Program-made: the position numbers and the translations under genes
Notes under the pieces: generated by a model
The model's database searches: none
Seen by the model: only the letters and a program-made list of their open reading frames with translations
Told to the model about the DNA's origin: nothing
Source of the DNA: CALMBW01 sp963779645
Lineage (GTDB): Bacteria; Actinomycetota; CADDZG01; WHSQ01
Assembly (NCBI GenBank): GCA_963779645.1
Contig: CAVZYX010000005.1
Span: 1,426,001 to 1,490,000 of the forward strand
Length of the DNA: 64,000 nucleotides
Reading direction: 5' to 3'
Shown: positions 1 through 7,866 of the stretch, piece after piece
How positions within the stretch are numbered: the first letter of the stretch is position 1
Layout: every line of letters begins with the position of its first letter

Positions 1-2
1 CC

Positions 3-320
3 CCCGTTCGACCCAACTTCAAGGAGCGCTACCCGCTCACCCCGATCGAGAACTACATCCGCTGGACCAGGGACGACGGTCTGCCCTTCGACCCTTGGAT
101 CCGGGTCCACGTAAGGATGGGCGCCAAGGTCCACAAGGCACTTCCCAGGTCACTGCTCATCACGGGGACCGTGGCGGAGTGGGAGGAGTGGACCGGCATG
201 GCCTTCCCCGAGACCGGTTCCTACGTGTTCCCCCACGGCCTGGCGCCCCTCGAGGTGGATGTCGAGGCAGATGAAGCCACCTATTGGGAGCCCAACCTCT
301 GGATCGAGCACCCCCTCTAG
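3..320 (+). CDS. GNAT-like acetyltransferase, C-terminal fragment
   Basis: Only the last 105 codons are present; the frame runs in from the left edge and ends at TAG. The text contains RPNFKERYPLTPIENYIRW, DPWIRVHVRMGA and SLLITGTVAEWEEWTG. From memory these resemble the C-terminal part of a family of large actinobacterial proteins annotated as GNAT N-acetyltransferases. The acetyl-CoA-binding core would lie outside the window, so the family call rests on this tail alone. The substrate cannot be inferred. The stop lies 76 bp before the next start, on the same strand. Confidence 0.5.
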   Translation, partial: PVRPNFKERYPLTPIENYIRWTRDDGLPFDPWIRVHVRMGAKVHKALPRSLLITGTVAEWEEWTGMAFPETGSYVFPHGLAPLEVDVEADEATYWEPNLWIEHPL

Positions 321-393
321 CCTCCTCAGAGTTACCTGGGCAAGCCCGATACGTACCTTTCGGGTGAGATGTCGGACTTCTGCCCAGGAGGCT
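319..393 (+). promoter_or_regulatory. Leader that can pair with the Shine-Dalgarno of the next gene
   Basis: AGCCTCCT (319-326) is the exact complement of AGGAGGCT (386-393), which contains the whole Shine-Dalgarno of the beta-helix gene. A second pair, CCTGGGCA (335-342) with TGCCCAGG (381-388), overlaps the same sequence. The two pairings exclude each other in part, so the leader could mask the ribosome site in two alternative ways. No ligand domain or known riboswitch is recognised. The regulatory role is inference. Confidence 0.35.
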
Positions 394-396
394 TCG

Positions 397-1692
397 GTGG
401 ATAGAGCTTTACGAGTGTCGTTAGTCGCCCTAGTGGCGATGGTGGCCGGGGTACTTTTCGCTCTGGTCACCCCAGCAGCTGCCGCAGAGCGTGAGCAGCA
501 TCGTGATGTCTCGATCCTTTCGGACGAGGAATTCAATAGCGATCACGGTGTGAGATCGGGATCCGGGACCGTCGACGATCCCTATGTCATCTCTGGCTGG
601 CAGTTCTCACGGCTGTACATCGCCGACACTGACAAATACCTGGTCATACGAGACAACGAGTTCACCTCGGAGCTTGCGCTCAACTGGAACGGCGCTCGCC
701 TGAAGGTCGTCGACAACGTGATCTCCGACCTCCGGGTCAACGAGAACGTCAAGCGCACAGGGGCTCCAACGAGCGGATTGATCGCTCGGAACAAGATCGG
801 GGTCGTTGGCCAACTGCGCCACTTCGACGGAGTGTTCGAGCACAACATCGTCGGCAGCGAGACGGAAACGGAGCTCCCGCTTTTCACGACTCGAGCCGTC
901 AACTTCGACGGATTCAATGGGGCGCGTTTTCGCAACAACACGATCTACGGCTACATGGACGTACGGCTCCACGGCCATCACCACGGTTCAGGGTTTGGGG
1001 CATCGAGCCACGACCACTCGACCACTCACGATCACGCCGATCACTCGGACCACTCTCCGGACTCCATGGCGAACGTCGATCACACGAAGCGTTTCCATGA
1101 GGTGTGGGTGACCGGCAACACCATCTACTCGCAGTCCAACTACGCGCTCGGATACAACGATCAAGGTCATGCCGGTAACGACCGCACTGCCAATTCCGAA
1201 CAGAACGAGGAATTGAACAAGCCGCACGTGCACCACACGCGGGTGCACCTAAACAACAACACACTCATCGGTTCGGGTCTCGACGTGAGCATCTTCAACG
1301 CAAGGGACGAACTGCACAACCGATGGGCCAAGGGTTATATCGAGATCCGTGACAACAAGGTCACGATCGTTAGAGACGACAACGATCTCTTCGAAGGGCG
1401 AAACGGGATCGCAGTGTGGGATGCAAGGTGGCTTGACGTTCGCATCCAGGGCAACACCGTCAAGGGTGAATACACCGGCGACGACCTGCTCAACATGGAT
1501 TTCGATCGGGGGATCATCGTGGACACCATCCATAAGGGAGCGGTGTTCATGTACGACAACATCGTTGAGAGCTTCAACGTTGGCATCGCCGCCTACCGAT
1601 TCACTGCAACCGACTGGTGGTTGGAAGGAAACACTGTGCGGTCCGTGGGGACCGAGATGGAGACGGACGAAACGGCTAAACCGAGGGATTGA
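397..1692 (+). CDS. Secreted right-handed beta-helix protein with histidine-rich loop
   Basis: A 431-residue protein. The GTG start was chosen because AGGAGG at 386-391 sits 5 bp upstream and the next residues form a signal peptide: a short charged start, a hydrophobic run of about 20 residues, then TPAAAA at residues 29-34. The mature part has many Asn-rich turns of the type LVIRDNEF, VVDNVIS, ARNKIG, EHNIVG and FRNNTIYG at 20-30 residue spacing. This is the signature of NosD/pectate-lyase-like parallel beta-helices. Around residues 192-235 a loop is packed with His, Asp and Ser (for example HGHHHGSG and HDHSTTHDHADHSDH), which suggests divalent metal binding. No catalytic residues could be assigned. 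Carbohydrate binding, surface adhesion or metal capture are all possible. A terminator follows the gene, so it is probably transcribed alone. Confidence 0.65.
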   Translation: MDRALRVSLVALVAMVAGVLFALVTPAAAAEREQHRDVSILSDEEFNSDHGVRSGSGTVDDPYVISGWQFSRLYIADTDKYLVIRDNEFTSELALNWNGARLKVVDNVISDLRVNENVKRTGAPTSGLIARNKIGVVGQLRHFDGVFEHNIVGSETETELPLFTTRAVNFDGFNGARFRNNTIYGYMDVRLHGHHHGSGFGASSHDHSTTHDHADHSDHSPDSMANVDHTKRFHEVWVTGNTIYSQSNYALGYNDQGHAGNDRTANSEQNEELNKPHVHHTRVHLNNNTLIGSGLDVSIFNARDELHNRWAKGYIEIRDNKVTIVRDDNDLFEGRNGIAVWDARWLDVRIQGNTVKGEYTGDDLLNMDFDRGIIVDTIHKGAVFMYDNIVESFNVGIAAYRFTATDWWLEGNTVRSVGTEMETDETAKPRD

Positions 1693-1714
1693 GATCCTGG
1701 GTGACGTTCGGATG

Positions 1715-1741
1715 GGGGCGGTTGGAGGGACCGCCCCTTTT
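1715..1741 (+). terminator. Rho-independent terminator after the beta-helix gene
   Basis: A perfect 8-bp stem, GGGGCGGT (1715-1722) and ACCGCCCC (1730-1737), with a 7-nt loop and followed by TTTT. It begins 22 bp after the stop codon. Confidence 0.8.
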
Positions 1742-1820
1742 CGACGCTTTTGGAGGGGATCTGGGCTTAATATCCCTATAGCTTGCCCCGCTTGGGGCCA
1801 TAGCTCGTAGGGGGAAAAAG

Positions 1821-2789
1821 ATGACCCGAGACCTGCAGGAGCGGCTCGAGGCCCAATGGCCCGAGCTTGCGACGCGCTTGCGGAGGTACCTGCTGCGCAC
1901 CGGCGTTAGGGCCGGTCGCGTTGACGATGTTGTGCAAGAGACGGCGGCTCGGTTGGTATCGATGTGGGAGCAAGTAGACCCCTCGCGTCCAACGTGGCCA
2001 CTCGTGAAAACGATCGCATCGAACCTTCTACGAGACGAAGCCCGTCGTCGATTCGAAGAAGTGCCGTCGGAACTGCCCGATCTGCCCTTACCTCACGACC
2101 ACGAGGGGTCCCTCATGGCGCACCTTGATCTTTCACGCGTGCGCACCGCGCTTCAGGAGATGTCTCCGGCTTACCGGGCTGTACTCCTCGTGGAGGCGGG
2201 AGTCCCCTCGCATCTTCCCGTTGCGGGCACGAATGCCGAAAAGATGATGAGGATGCGAGCGAGGCGGCGTTTGAAAGAGCTCGTGAGGAAGTTGCCTGCC
2301 CTTCTGCCCGCCCGTATGAAGCTCCTGGAGGCCGGTCAGATCATGACCGGGCTCAGAGATCTCGCCGTGCCGGGGATCGCTTGTCTCGCATGCGTGTCCC
2401 TCTATCCATCGATGATGGTTCCGCCGACCGGCATGGCTGGGCAGGTGGCAGCCGATGCCCTTCCGACTACCGACGGTGTGAGTGCCCCGGCCTACGCTGT
2501 GACCCTTATCGGCTCTGGCGCCGCCGACTTAGCCGATGAACTGGCCTCGCTTAGGGCATCGCACGGTTCGACCGCTAAGGGCACGAATGCTACTTCGCAG
2601 CCTTCGTCTGACGCGGTCGATGGGGGTTCGTCACTGCCGGAGGTGCCCGAGACACCGGACGTCCCTGGCTACGAGGGTGTGCCGGTGGCCGATCACGCCG
2701 ACAACGCCGTTGAAAAGCCGGATCCGGGACCAGAGCTTCCGACCTTGCCACTACCCGAAACTGGGCTCGATCTGGGGCTAGGGCTCTAA
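1821..2789 (+). CDS. ECF sigma-like protein with degenerate region 4 and acidic/Pro tail
   Basis: A 322-residue protein starting at ATG 9 bp after an AGGGGG-type ribosome site. Residues 12-75 look like sigma region 2, with the DDVVQETAARL pattern and the WPLVKTIASNLLRDEARRR helix typical of ECF sigma factors. Residues 105-155 start like region 4 (ALQEMSPAYRAVLLVEAG), but the usual helix-turn-helix text is replaced by VPSHLPVAGTNAEKMMRMRA before the basic helix RARRRLKEL. A moderately hydrophobic stretch at about 183-205 (IACLACVSLYPSMMV) and a long Pro/Asp/Glu-rich tail follow. The tail is absent from standard ECF factors of about 180 residues. It may be an ECF factor with a membrane-linked regulatory extension, or a derived DNA-binding protein. 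No anti-sigma gene lies beside it. Confidence 0.55.
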   Translation: MTRDLQERLEAQWPELATRLRRYLLRTGVRAGRVDDVVQETAARLVSMWEQVDPSRPTWPLVKTIASNLLRDEARRRFEEVPSELPDLPLPHDHEGSLMAHLDLSRVRTALQEMSPAYRAVLLVEAGVPSHLPVAGTNAEKMMRMRARRRLKELVRKLPALLPARMKLLEAGQIMTGLRDLAVPGIACLACVSLYPSMMVPPTGMAGQVAADALPTTDGVSAPAYAVTLIGSGAADLADELASLRASHGSTAKGTNATSQPSSDAVDGGSSLPEVPETPDVPGYEGVPVADHADNAVEKPDPGPELPTLPLPETGLDLGLGL

Positions 2790-2852
2790 GCAACCGCGAC
2801 CTCTGGGCAACCGGTACGTTTGCCGGGTGATAGCACCCAGCAAGGAGACCGG

Positions 2853-4139
2853 ATGACGATTCGGGTTGGGCTCCTCGGCTGCGGGATCGTGGGCGGTTCG
2901 ACGGCCAACATCCTCATCCAGCACGCCGACGAGCTTAAACAGCGGACGGGCACGCCTATAGAGATAAAGAGGGTTGCTGTACGCAGCCTCACCAAGCCGC
3001 GCGCCGTGGATCTGCCCCCCGATGTCTGGACGACCGACGCCTGGAGCGTGGTTCGCGATCCTGAGATCGATGTGGTCGTCGAGGTTATCGGCGGTATCGA
3101 ACCCGCGAAGGACCTGATCATCGAGGCTCTTAACAACGGCAAGCACGTTGTCACAGCGAACAAGGAACTCCTTGCGAGCCTCGGTAAAGAGGTGATGGAC
3201 GCAGCGGAGGCTGCCGGTAAGGACCTCTTGTTCGAAGCGTCCGTCGGTGGAGGCATCCCCATCATCCGGCCGATGAAGGAATCGCTTGCGGGGGATCGTG
3301 TGACTCGCGTGATGGGCATCGTCAACGGGACAACTAACTTCATTCTGACGAGAATGATCGAAACCGGGGGATCGTTCGCTGAAGCACTCGCTGAGGCCGA
3401 CGCTCTCGGTTACACAGAACTCGACCCCAGTGCCGACATCGAGGGCTTCGATGCTGCGGCCAAACTGGCGATACTCGCGTCGCTTGCTTTCAATGCTCGC
3501 GTCGTCGCCGGAGACGTTCACCGAGAAGGCATCTCACGAGTCAGTCCGAGCGACATCATCGCGGCCCACGAGCTCGGTTACGTGGTCAAGCTGCTTGCCG
3601 TTGCAGAGATGGACGACGGGGCGGTTTCAGCTCGGGTCCACCCCGCCATGCTTCCTGCAACGCACCCACTGGCCTCGGTAAGGGATGTTTACAACGCGGT
3701 GTTCGTCGAAGGCGAACAGGTTGGGGAACTGATGTTCTTCGGGCGGGGCGCGGGCGGAGGACCAACCGGGTCGGCAGTGGTCGGCGACATCGTTGAGATC
3801 GCTCGGAACATCCAGAACGGCGCCCGAGGGATCGGATGCACCTGCTACCACGACACCGCAAAGATCCGTTCTCAGGATGAAGCGAAGGTTCGCTACTACG
3901 TTGTTCTGTCCGTAGCGGATCAGCCTGGTGTCCTTGCGAGCGTCGCCAGTGTCTTCGCCAAGCACGATGTGTCGATAGCAAGTGTTCGTCAGGAAGGGCT
4001 GGTGGAGGACGCCACATTGGTCCTCATCACTCACACCGCTACTGAAGGCGCTCACCAACGGACTTTCGCGGACCTGCGCGATCTACCAACCGTTAGAGAG
4101 ATCACTTCTCAGATGCGGGTTGAAGGTGCTCACGAATGA
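2853..4139 (+). CDS. hom: Homoserine dehydrogenase
   Basis: A 428-residue NAD(P)H-dependent enzyme that reduces aspartate semialdehyde to homoserine, the branch point to threonine and methionine. ATG at 2853 was chosen over an in-frame ATG at 2820 because AAGGAG (2842-2847) is well placed and the Rossmann strand IRVGLLGCGIVGG then starts at residue 3. Further signatures are VVEVIGGIEPAK, KHVVTANKELLA and GIVNGTTNFILT, with the catalytic region LGYTELDPSADIEGFDAAAK. The last 75 residues form an ACT domain (YYVVLSVADQPGVLASVASV), the expected site for threonine feedback. The gene overlaps thrC by 4 bp, so the two are probably translationally coupled. Confidence 0.95.
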   Translation: MTIRVGLLGCGIVGGSTANILIQHADELKQRTGTPIEIKRVAVRSLTKPRAVDLPPDVWTTDAWSVVRDPEIDVVVEVIGGIEPAKDLIIEALNNGKHVVTANKELLASLGKEVMDAAEAAGKDLLFEASVGGGIPIIRPMKESLAGDRVTRVMGIVNGTTNFILTRMIETGGSFAEALAEADALGYTELDPSADIEGFDAAAKLAILASLAFNARVVAGDVHREGISRVSPSDIIAAHELGYVVKLLAVAEMDDGAVSARVHPAMLPATHPLASVRDVYNAVFVEGEQVGELMFFGRGAGGGPTGSAVVGDIVEIARNIQNGARGIGCTCYHDTAKIRSQDEAKVRYYVVLSVADQPGVLASVASVFAKHDVSIASVRQEGLVEDATLVLITHTATEGAHQRTFADLRDLPTVREITSQMRVEGAHE

Positions 4140-5209
4140 ATGCAGGACCGCTGACCGTCGCCGGCAAACGCGGGATCATCCGTCGTTACTTCGCGCACCT
4201 TCCTGTCTCGGAATCGACACCGATAGTCACACTCGATGAAGGCGACACGCCCCTCATCTTTTCGGAGCGGCTCTCGAAAGAAACTTCAGCCGAGGTATGG
4301 CTGAAATATGAGGGCCTCAATCCGACAGGCTCCTTCAAGGATCGCGGCATGACGATGGCCATATCGAAGGCCATGGAGGAAGGCTCGAAGGTCGTCGTTT
4401 GCGCGTCGACGGGGAACACGAGTGCTTCCGCCGCTGCCTACGCAGGCCGGGCCGGTTTGATCTGCGCGGTGCTGATACCGGAAGGGAACGTCGCGTTGGG
4501 GAAGCTCGCACAGGCCCTCGTTCACGGTGCACGGGTTCTCGAGATCAGGGGCAACTTCGACCAAGCACTTCAACTGACGAAAGAGATGGCGGACAAACAC
4601 CCGATCACATTGGTCAACTCGATCAACCCCTATCGGATCGAAGGGCAGAAGACCGCTGCCTTCGAGATAGTCGAAGCGCTTGGCAAAGCCCCGGACCTGC
4701 ATCTGATGCCGGTCGGGAACGCGGGGAACATCACCGCCTACTGGCGCGGCTACAACGAAGCGATCAACAACGGGTGGTCGTCGTCACTGCCGCAGATGCA
4801 TGGGTTCCAAGCGGACGGGGCAGCACCGATCGTGCTCGGCCACGTCATCGACGATCCGAAGACCATCGCAACAGCGATCCGCATCGGTAATCCCGCTTCA
4901 TGGGAGGGAGCTACCGGCGCAGCGGAAACCTCTGGTGGAAGGATCACTTCGGTTCGCGACAAGGAGATCCTCGAGGCCTACCGTTCGCTGGCATCCGAAG
5001 GGATCTTCGTTGAGCTTGCTTCGGCTGCGAGCGTGGCGGGGCTACGGCAGATGGCGAGCGAGGGTCGGATACCTCCCGGGTCGACGATCACCTGTGTCCT
5101 CACCGGTCACGGGCTCAAGGATCCCGATTGGGCGATAGCGGGAGCACCGCGGCCCCAGTTGGTGGATGCTGATATCGATTCGATCTTGGAGCGTTTAGAC
5201 CTGGCCTGA
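4136..5209 (+). CDS. thrC: Threonine synthase
   Basis: A 357-residue PLP enzyme that converts O-phosphohomoserine to threonine. The cofactor lysine is K68 within NPTGSFKDRGM, followed by the phosphate-binding ASTGNTSASAAAYAGRAG. Length and text match the short bacterial/archaeal class rather than the long yeast-type class. ATG overlaps the hom stop (ATGA), so the start is fixed by coupling. It lies in the hom-thrC-thrB cluster. Confidence 0.95.
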   Translation: MNAGPLTVAGKRGIIRRYFAHLPVSESTPIVTLDEGDTPLIFSERLSKETSAEVWLKYEGLNPTGSFKDRGMTMAISKAMEEGSKVVVCASTGNTSASAAAYAGRAGLICAVLIPEGNVALGKLAQALVHGARVLEIRGNFDQALQLTKEMADKHPITLVNSINPYRIEGQKTAAFEIVEALGKAPDLHLMPVGNAGNITAYWRGYNEAINNGWSSSLPQMHGFQADGAAPIVLGHVIDDPKTIATAIRIGNPASWEGATGAAETSGGRITSVRDKEILEAYRSLASEGIFVELASAASVAGLRQMASEGRIPPGSTITCVLTGHGLKDPDWAIAGAPRPQLVDADIDSILERLDLA

Positions 5210-5281
5210 AACAGTTCCGTAGGTCACAATCGCTAGGCGTAGACAAAGTTTCGCTGTTCTCGAAGATTGAGGGGCTATCGG

Positions 5282-6193
5282 ATGCCAGCTGCGGTGAAAG
5301 TGAAGGTTCCTGCGACGGTCGCCAACCTGGGACCCGGGTTCGACGCTCTAGGTGCGGCGATAAAGATGCACCTAGAGGTTGAGGTAGAGCCGCGGCGAGA
5401 TTCCGTGGAGATCCAGGTGGAAGGTGAGGGGGCCGAGACCCTCCCGAAGGATGAATCGAACCTCGTCATCCGATCGATGAACGAGTTCTTCGACCACGTC
5501 GGACGCCGCCCGCCCGGCTATTCGGTCAAGGTCAAGAACCCCATCCCACTGGCAGCGGGCTTAGGTTCATCTGCGGCAGCTGTCGTCGGCGGACTGTATG
5601 CCGCTCGCGCGATAACGGGCCGCAACGTCCCTCAGGTTGAGATGGTGAAACTTGCTGCATCTATCGAAGGTCACCCCGACAACATCCTTCCGGCTCTGCT
5701 CGGTGGGCTTGTCGTTTGTTATCGGAACGACGATGGGGGAGAGATCAAGTACTTCAGGCTGGAGCCATCGGATCGTCTTGTGCCAGTTCTCGCGGTTCCT
5801 GCGAAGGGTTTCTCAACGGAAGCAGCGCGGCGCGCACTGCCCTCCGACGTCGCGTTCGAAGATGCGCAGTTCACCGCATCGCGAGCAGCGCTCTTGGTCG
5901 CCGCGCTAACCAGCGGCGCCGGCAATGACGTACTGGCCGACGCGATGCATGACCGGCTCCACGAACCACATCGTCTGAAGTTGATGTCCGAAACCGCTGC
6001 CGTTCACGCCGAGCTACGGGCCGCAGGTCTTGCCGTTGCACTCGCGGGCGCAGGGCCATCGCTGTTGATCGTCGTTCCGCGACCCGAGGCCGCGACGAGG
6101 GCCGAACAGATCCGCCGAGTGTGCCGTGCACGCAAGGCCGGATGGCGCGTCTTCGTAAGCGAGTGGGAAGAACAAGGCGCCAACGCCACCTAA
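5282..6193 (+). CDS. thrB: Homoserine kinase
   Basis: A 303-residue GHMP-family kinase that phosphorylates homoserine for thrC. The ATG at 5282 follows GAGGGG (5269-5274) at 7 bp spacing, better than an ATG 15 bp upstream. The N-terminal VKVKVPATVANLGPGFDALG and the GHMP phosphate loop PLAAGLGSSAAAVVGGLYAA are diagnostic, and LAGAGPSLLIV near the C-terminus is the third GHMP motif. It is separated from thrC by 72 bp without a terminator, so co-transcription is likely. Confidence 0.95.
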   Translation: MPAAVKVKVPATVANLGPGFDALGAAIKMHLEVEVEPRRDSVEIQVEGEGAETLPKDESNLVIRSMNEFFDHVGRRPPGYSVKVKNPIPLAAGLGSSAAAVVGGLYAARAITGRNVPQVEMVKLAASIEGHPDNILPALLGGLVVCYRNDDGGEIKYFRLEPSDRLVPVLAVPAKGFSTEAARRALPSDVAFEDAQFTASRAALLVAALTSGAGNDVLADAMHDRLHEPHRLKLMSETAAVHAELRAAGLAVALAGAGPSLLIVVPRPEAATRAEQIRRVCRARKAGWRVFVSEWEEQGANAT

Positions 6194-6252
6194 CCGGATC
6201 AGCGTCGGTTGCGCATCACTATTTGACGTGTACGGAGCAAGGAAAATCTGAG

Positions 6253-7137
6253 ATGGGCGAAAGTCCCGAACTTCGGGTCCTCGAGAAAGAAGATGCGGAG
6301 GATGTGGCCGCGCTCTTCCGAGCTGCGTTCGGCGCCGATCGACTCATCGACGCTCAAGAGATCCTGGAGTGGTTCGACAACACCGAGCTCCAGAAGGAAT
6401 GGCTCCGCGTTCTAGAGATCGAGGGCCGCGTGGTGGGCTATGGCGACATGATGATCGAGGAGGACGAGCTCGCCCTCGATCTGGCGGCCCCCGATCACTG
6501 CGAGCCCTTCTTCGATTGGGCCGAGAACGCTGCCCGCGAGGCCAATCTCTCGCGCGTCCGGACGTTCCTCCCCGCTGGGCACGAGCTTGCTGCGTTCGCT
6601 GAGAAGCGTGGCTACAAGCTTTGGCGGTCCGCGTTCACGATGGAGATCGAATTCGACGAAACCGAACCCGAGGCGGCCACCCTCCCGGAGGGCCTCGAAT
6701 TGCGTGCCTTTCGACCCGAAGACGCGGAAGTCGTGAGGGTCACTCTTAACGAAGCCTTCGCGGACGACCCCACTCACCATGAGGAGTCTCCGGATCACTT
6801 TCGCGAATTCTTCCTCAAGAAACGCGGCTTCGACGCAGATCTATTGCTGCTCGCCTGGGAGGGCGATGAGTTGGCCGGATTCATCATGAACTTCCCAGGG
6901 CAGCCCGGCGACGAAAGTCTCGGGTGGGTAGGGGTGCTTGGGGTTCGATCACGGTGGCGGCGGCGCGGTCTTGGGACTGCGCTCCTGGGGGCCGCGTTCC
7001 GCGCCTTGCATCAGCGCGGTCTTCGACGGGTTGGTCTCGGTGTCGATACCGAGAATGTGACCGGTGCTCTTCGCATCTACGAGAGTGTGGGCATGCGAGC
7101 GATACGAAGAGGGGACAACTGGGTGCTGGATCTGTAG
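6253..7137 (+). CDS. Tandem-GNAT acetyltransferase, MshD-like
   Basis: A 294-residue protein with two GNAT folds in tandem. The first (about 5-140) lacks a clean acetyl-CoA motif. The second (about 155-294) has the pyrophosphate-binding pattern VLGVRSRWRRRGLGTALL followed by NVTGALRIYESVGMRAIRR. The double-GNAT plan is that of mycothiol synthase MshD and of several uncharacterised actinobacterial acetyltransferases; mycothiol synthesis cannot be claimed from this gene alone. ATG at 6253 follows AAGGAAA (6239-6245). It lies 59 bp after thrB on the same strand. Confidence 0.75.
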   Translation: MGESPELRVLEKEDAEDVAALFRAAFGADRLIDAQEILEWFDNTELQKEWLRVLEIEGRVVGYGDMMIEEDELALDLAAPDHCEPFFDWAENAAREANLSRVRTFLPAGHELAAFAEKRGYKLWRSAFTMEIEFDETEPEAATLPEGLELRAFRPEDAEVVRVTLNEAFADDPTHHEESPDHFREFFLKKRGFDADLLLLAWEGDELAGFIMNFPGQPGDESLGWVGVLGVRSRWRRRGLGTALLGAAFRALHQRGLRRVGLGVDTENVTGALRIYESVGMRAIRRGDNWVLDL

Positions 7138-7145
7138 GTCTCGAC

Positions 7146-7730
7146 CTACTTGATCACTTCGAAGGCTCCGTACATCCCGAAGTGGATCGTGCACATGTAG
7201 TCGTAAACGCCGGGCTTCAGTTTCGCGATGATCATCTCGCTCGTCTCTCCCGGTGAGTTCAGTTGTTGTGAAACACATGCCGGCCGTCCGCCGCGGAGTC
7301 GCTTCGTGCAGACGATGCGGTGATCGTTAGCCACGGCCCCCTCATCGAGGTTCACGAAAGTGATGTTGCTGCCTTTCTTGACCTGAGGGATCGGACCGTA
7401 GTTGGTGCACGTGCCGTTGTCGCAGGTCATGGTGCCGGGAAAGAAGACTCCGTTCGTAAGAAGCGTGCCGCCCCCGGCGAAGATGTGGCCGAACTCAACG
7501 TTGGCCTGGTCTGCGAGGTAGTTCGCAGCGGCGATCGAGATCGTGTCGATCGCCGCGTGCGTACTGGGGGTCATCTCCTGCGCGTTCGAAGGGGTGGGTG
7601 TAAGTCCCCCCACCAATGCGAGCAACGTCAGGATCGTCGCGTATCGCCTCACCCCTAAAGGATTCGCCGAGCCCCTGGCCCCTCCTGCGGCCCCCAGGGG
7701 GGAGGAATCGGACACTTTCTGGCGGAACAT
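7146..7730 (-). CDS. Secreted plastocyanin-like cupredoxin
   Basis: A 194-residue protein with a signal peptide (hydrophobic run about 30-48, cleavage near PSNAQ). The C-terminal half is a type I blue-copper domain: GSNITFVNLD, then the ligand His in VANDHRIVC, and the Cys-His-Met cluster in YDYMCTIHFGMYGAF. This gives the expected H, C, H, M ligand set. Additional Cys pairs (MTCDNGTCTN) may form a disulfide. It probably acts as an extracytoplasmic electron carrier or copper-binding protein. AGGAGG (complement of 7737-7742) precedes the ATG. It is divergent from the cyclic-diphosphoglycerate operon and convergent with the GNAT gene. Confidence 0.85.
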   Translation of the reverse strand: MFRQKVSDSSPLGAAGGARGSANPLGVRRYATILTLLALVGGLTPTPSNAQEMTPSTHAAIDTISIAAANYLADQANVEFGHIFAGGGTLLTNGVFFPGTMTCDNGTCTNYGPIPQVKKGSNITFVNLDEGAVANDHRIVCTKRLRGGRPACVSQQLNSPGETSEMIIAKLKPGVYDYMCTIHFGMYGAFEVIK

Positions 7731-7866
7731 CGTCGTCCTCCTAGGTGTTGGAACTAAGTACTGCGTCCTTTATGGTTCCTTTCAGGGCATTCGCCTCAAA
7801 CCTTTTTCTAAGACCCTTCCTCGCAGCACCCCATCCTTTTGAAGGAGGAGCTCGATCCGCTACGTC

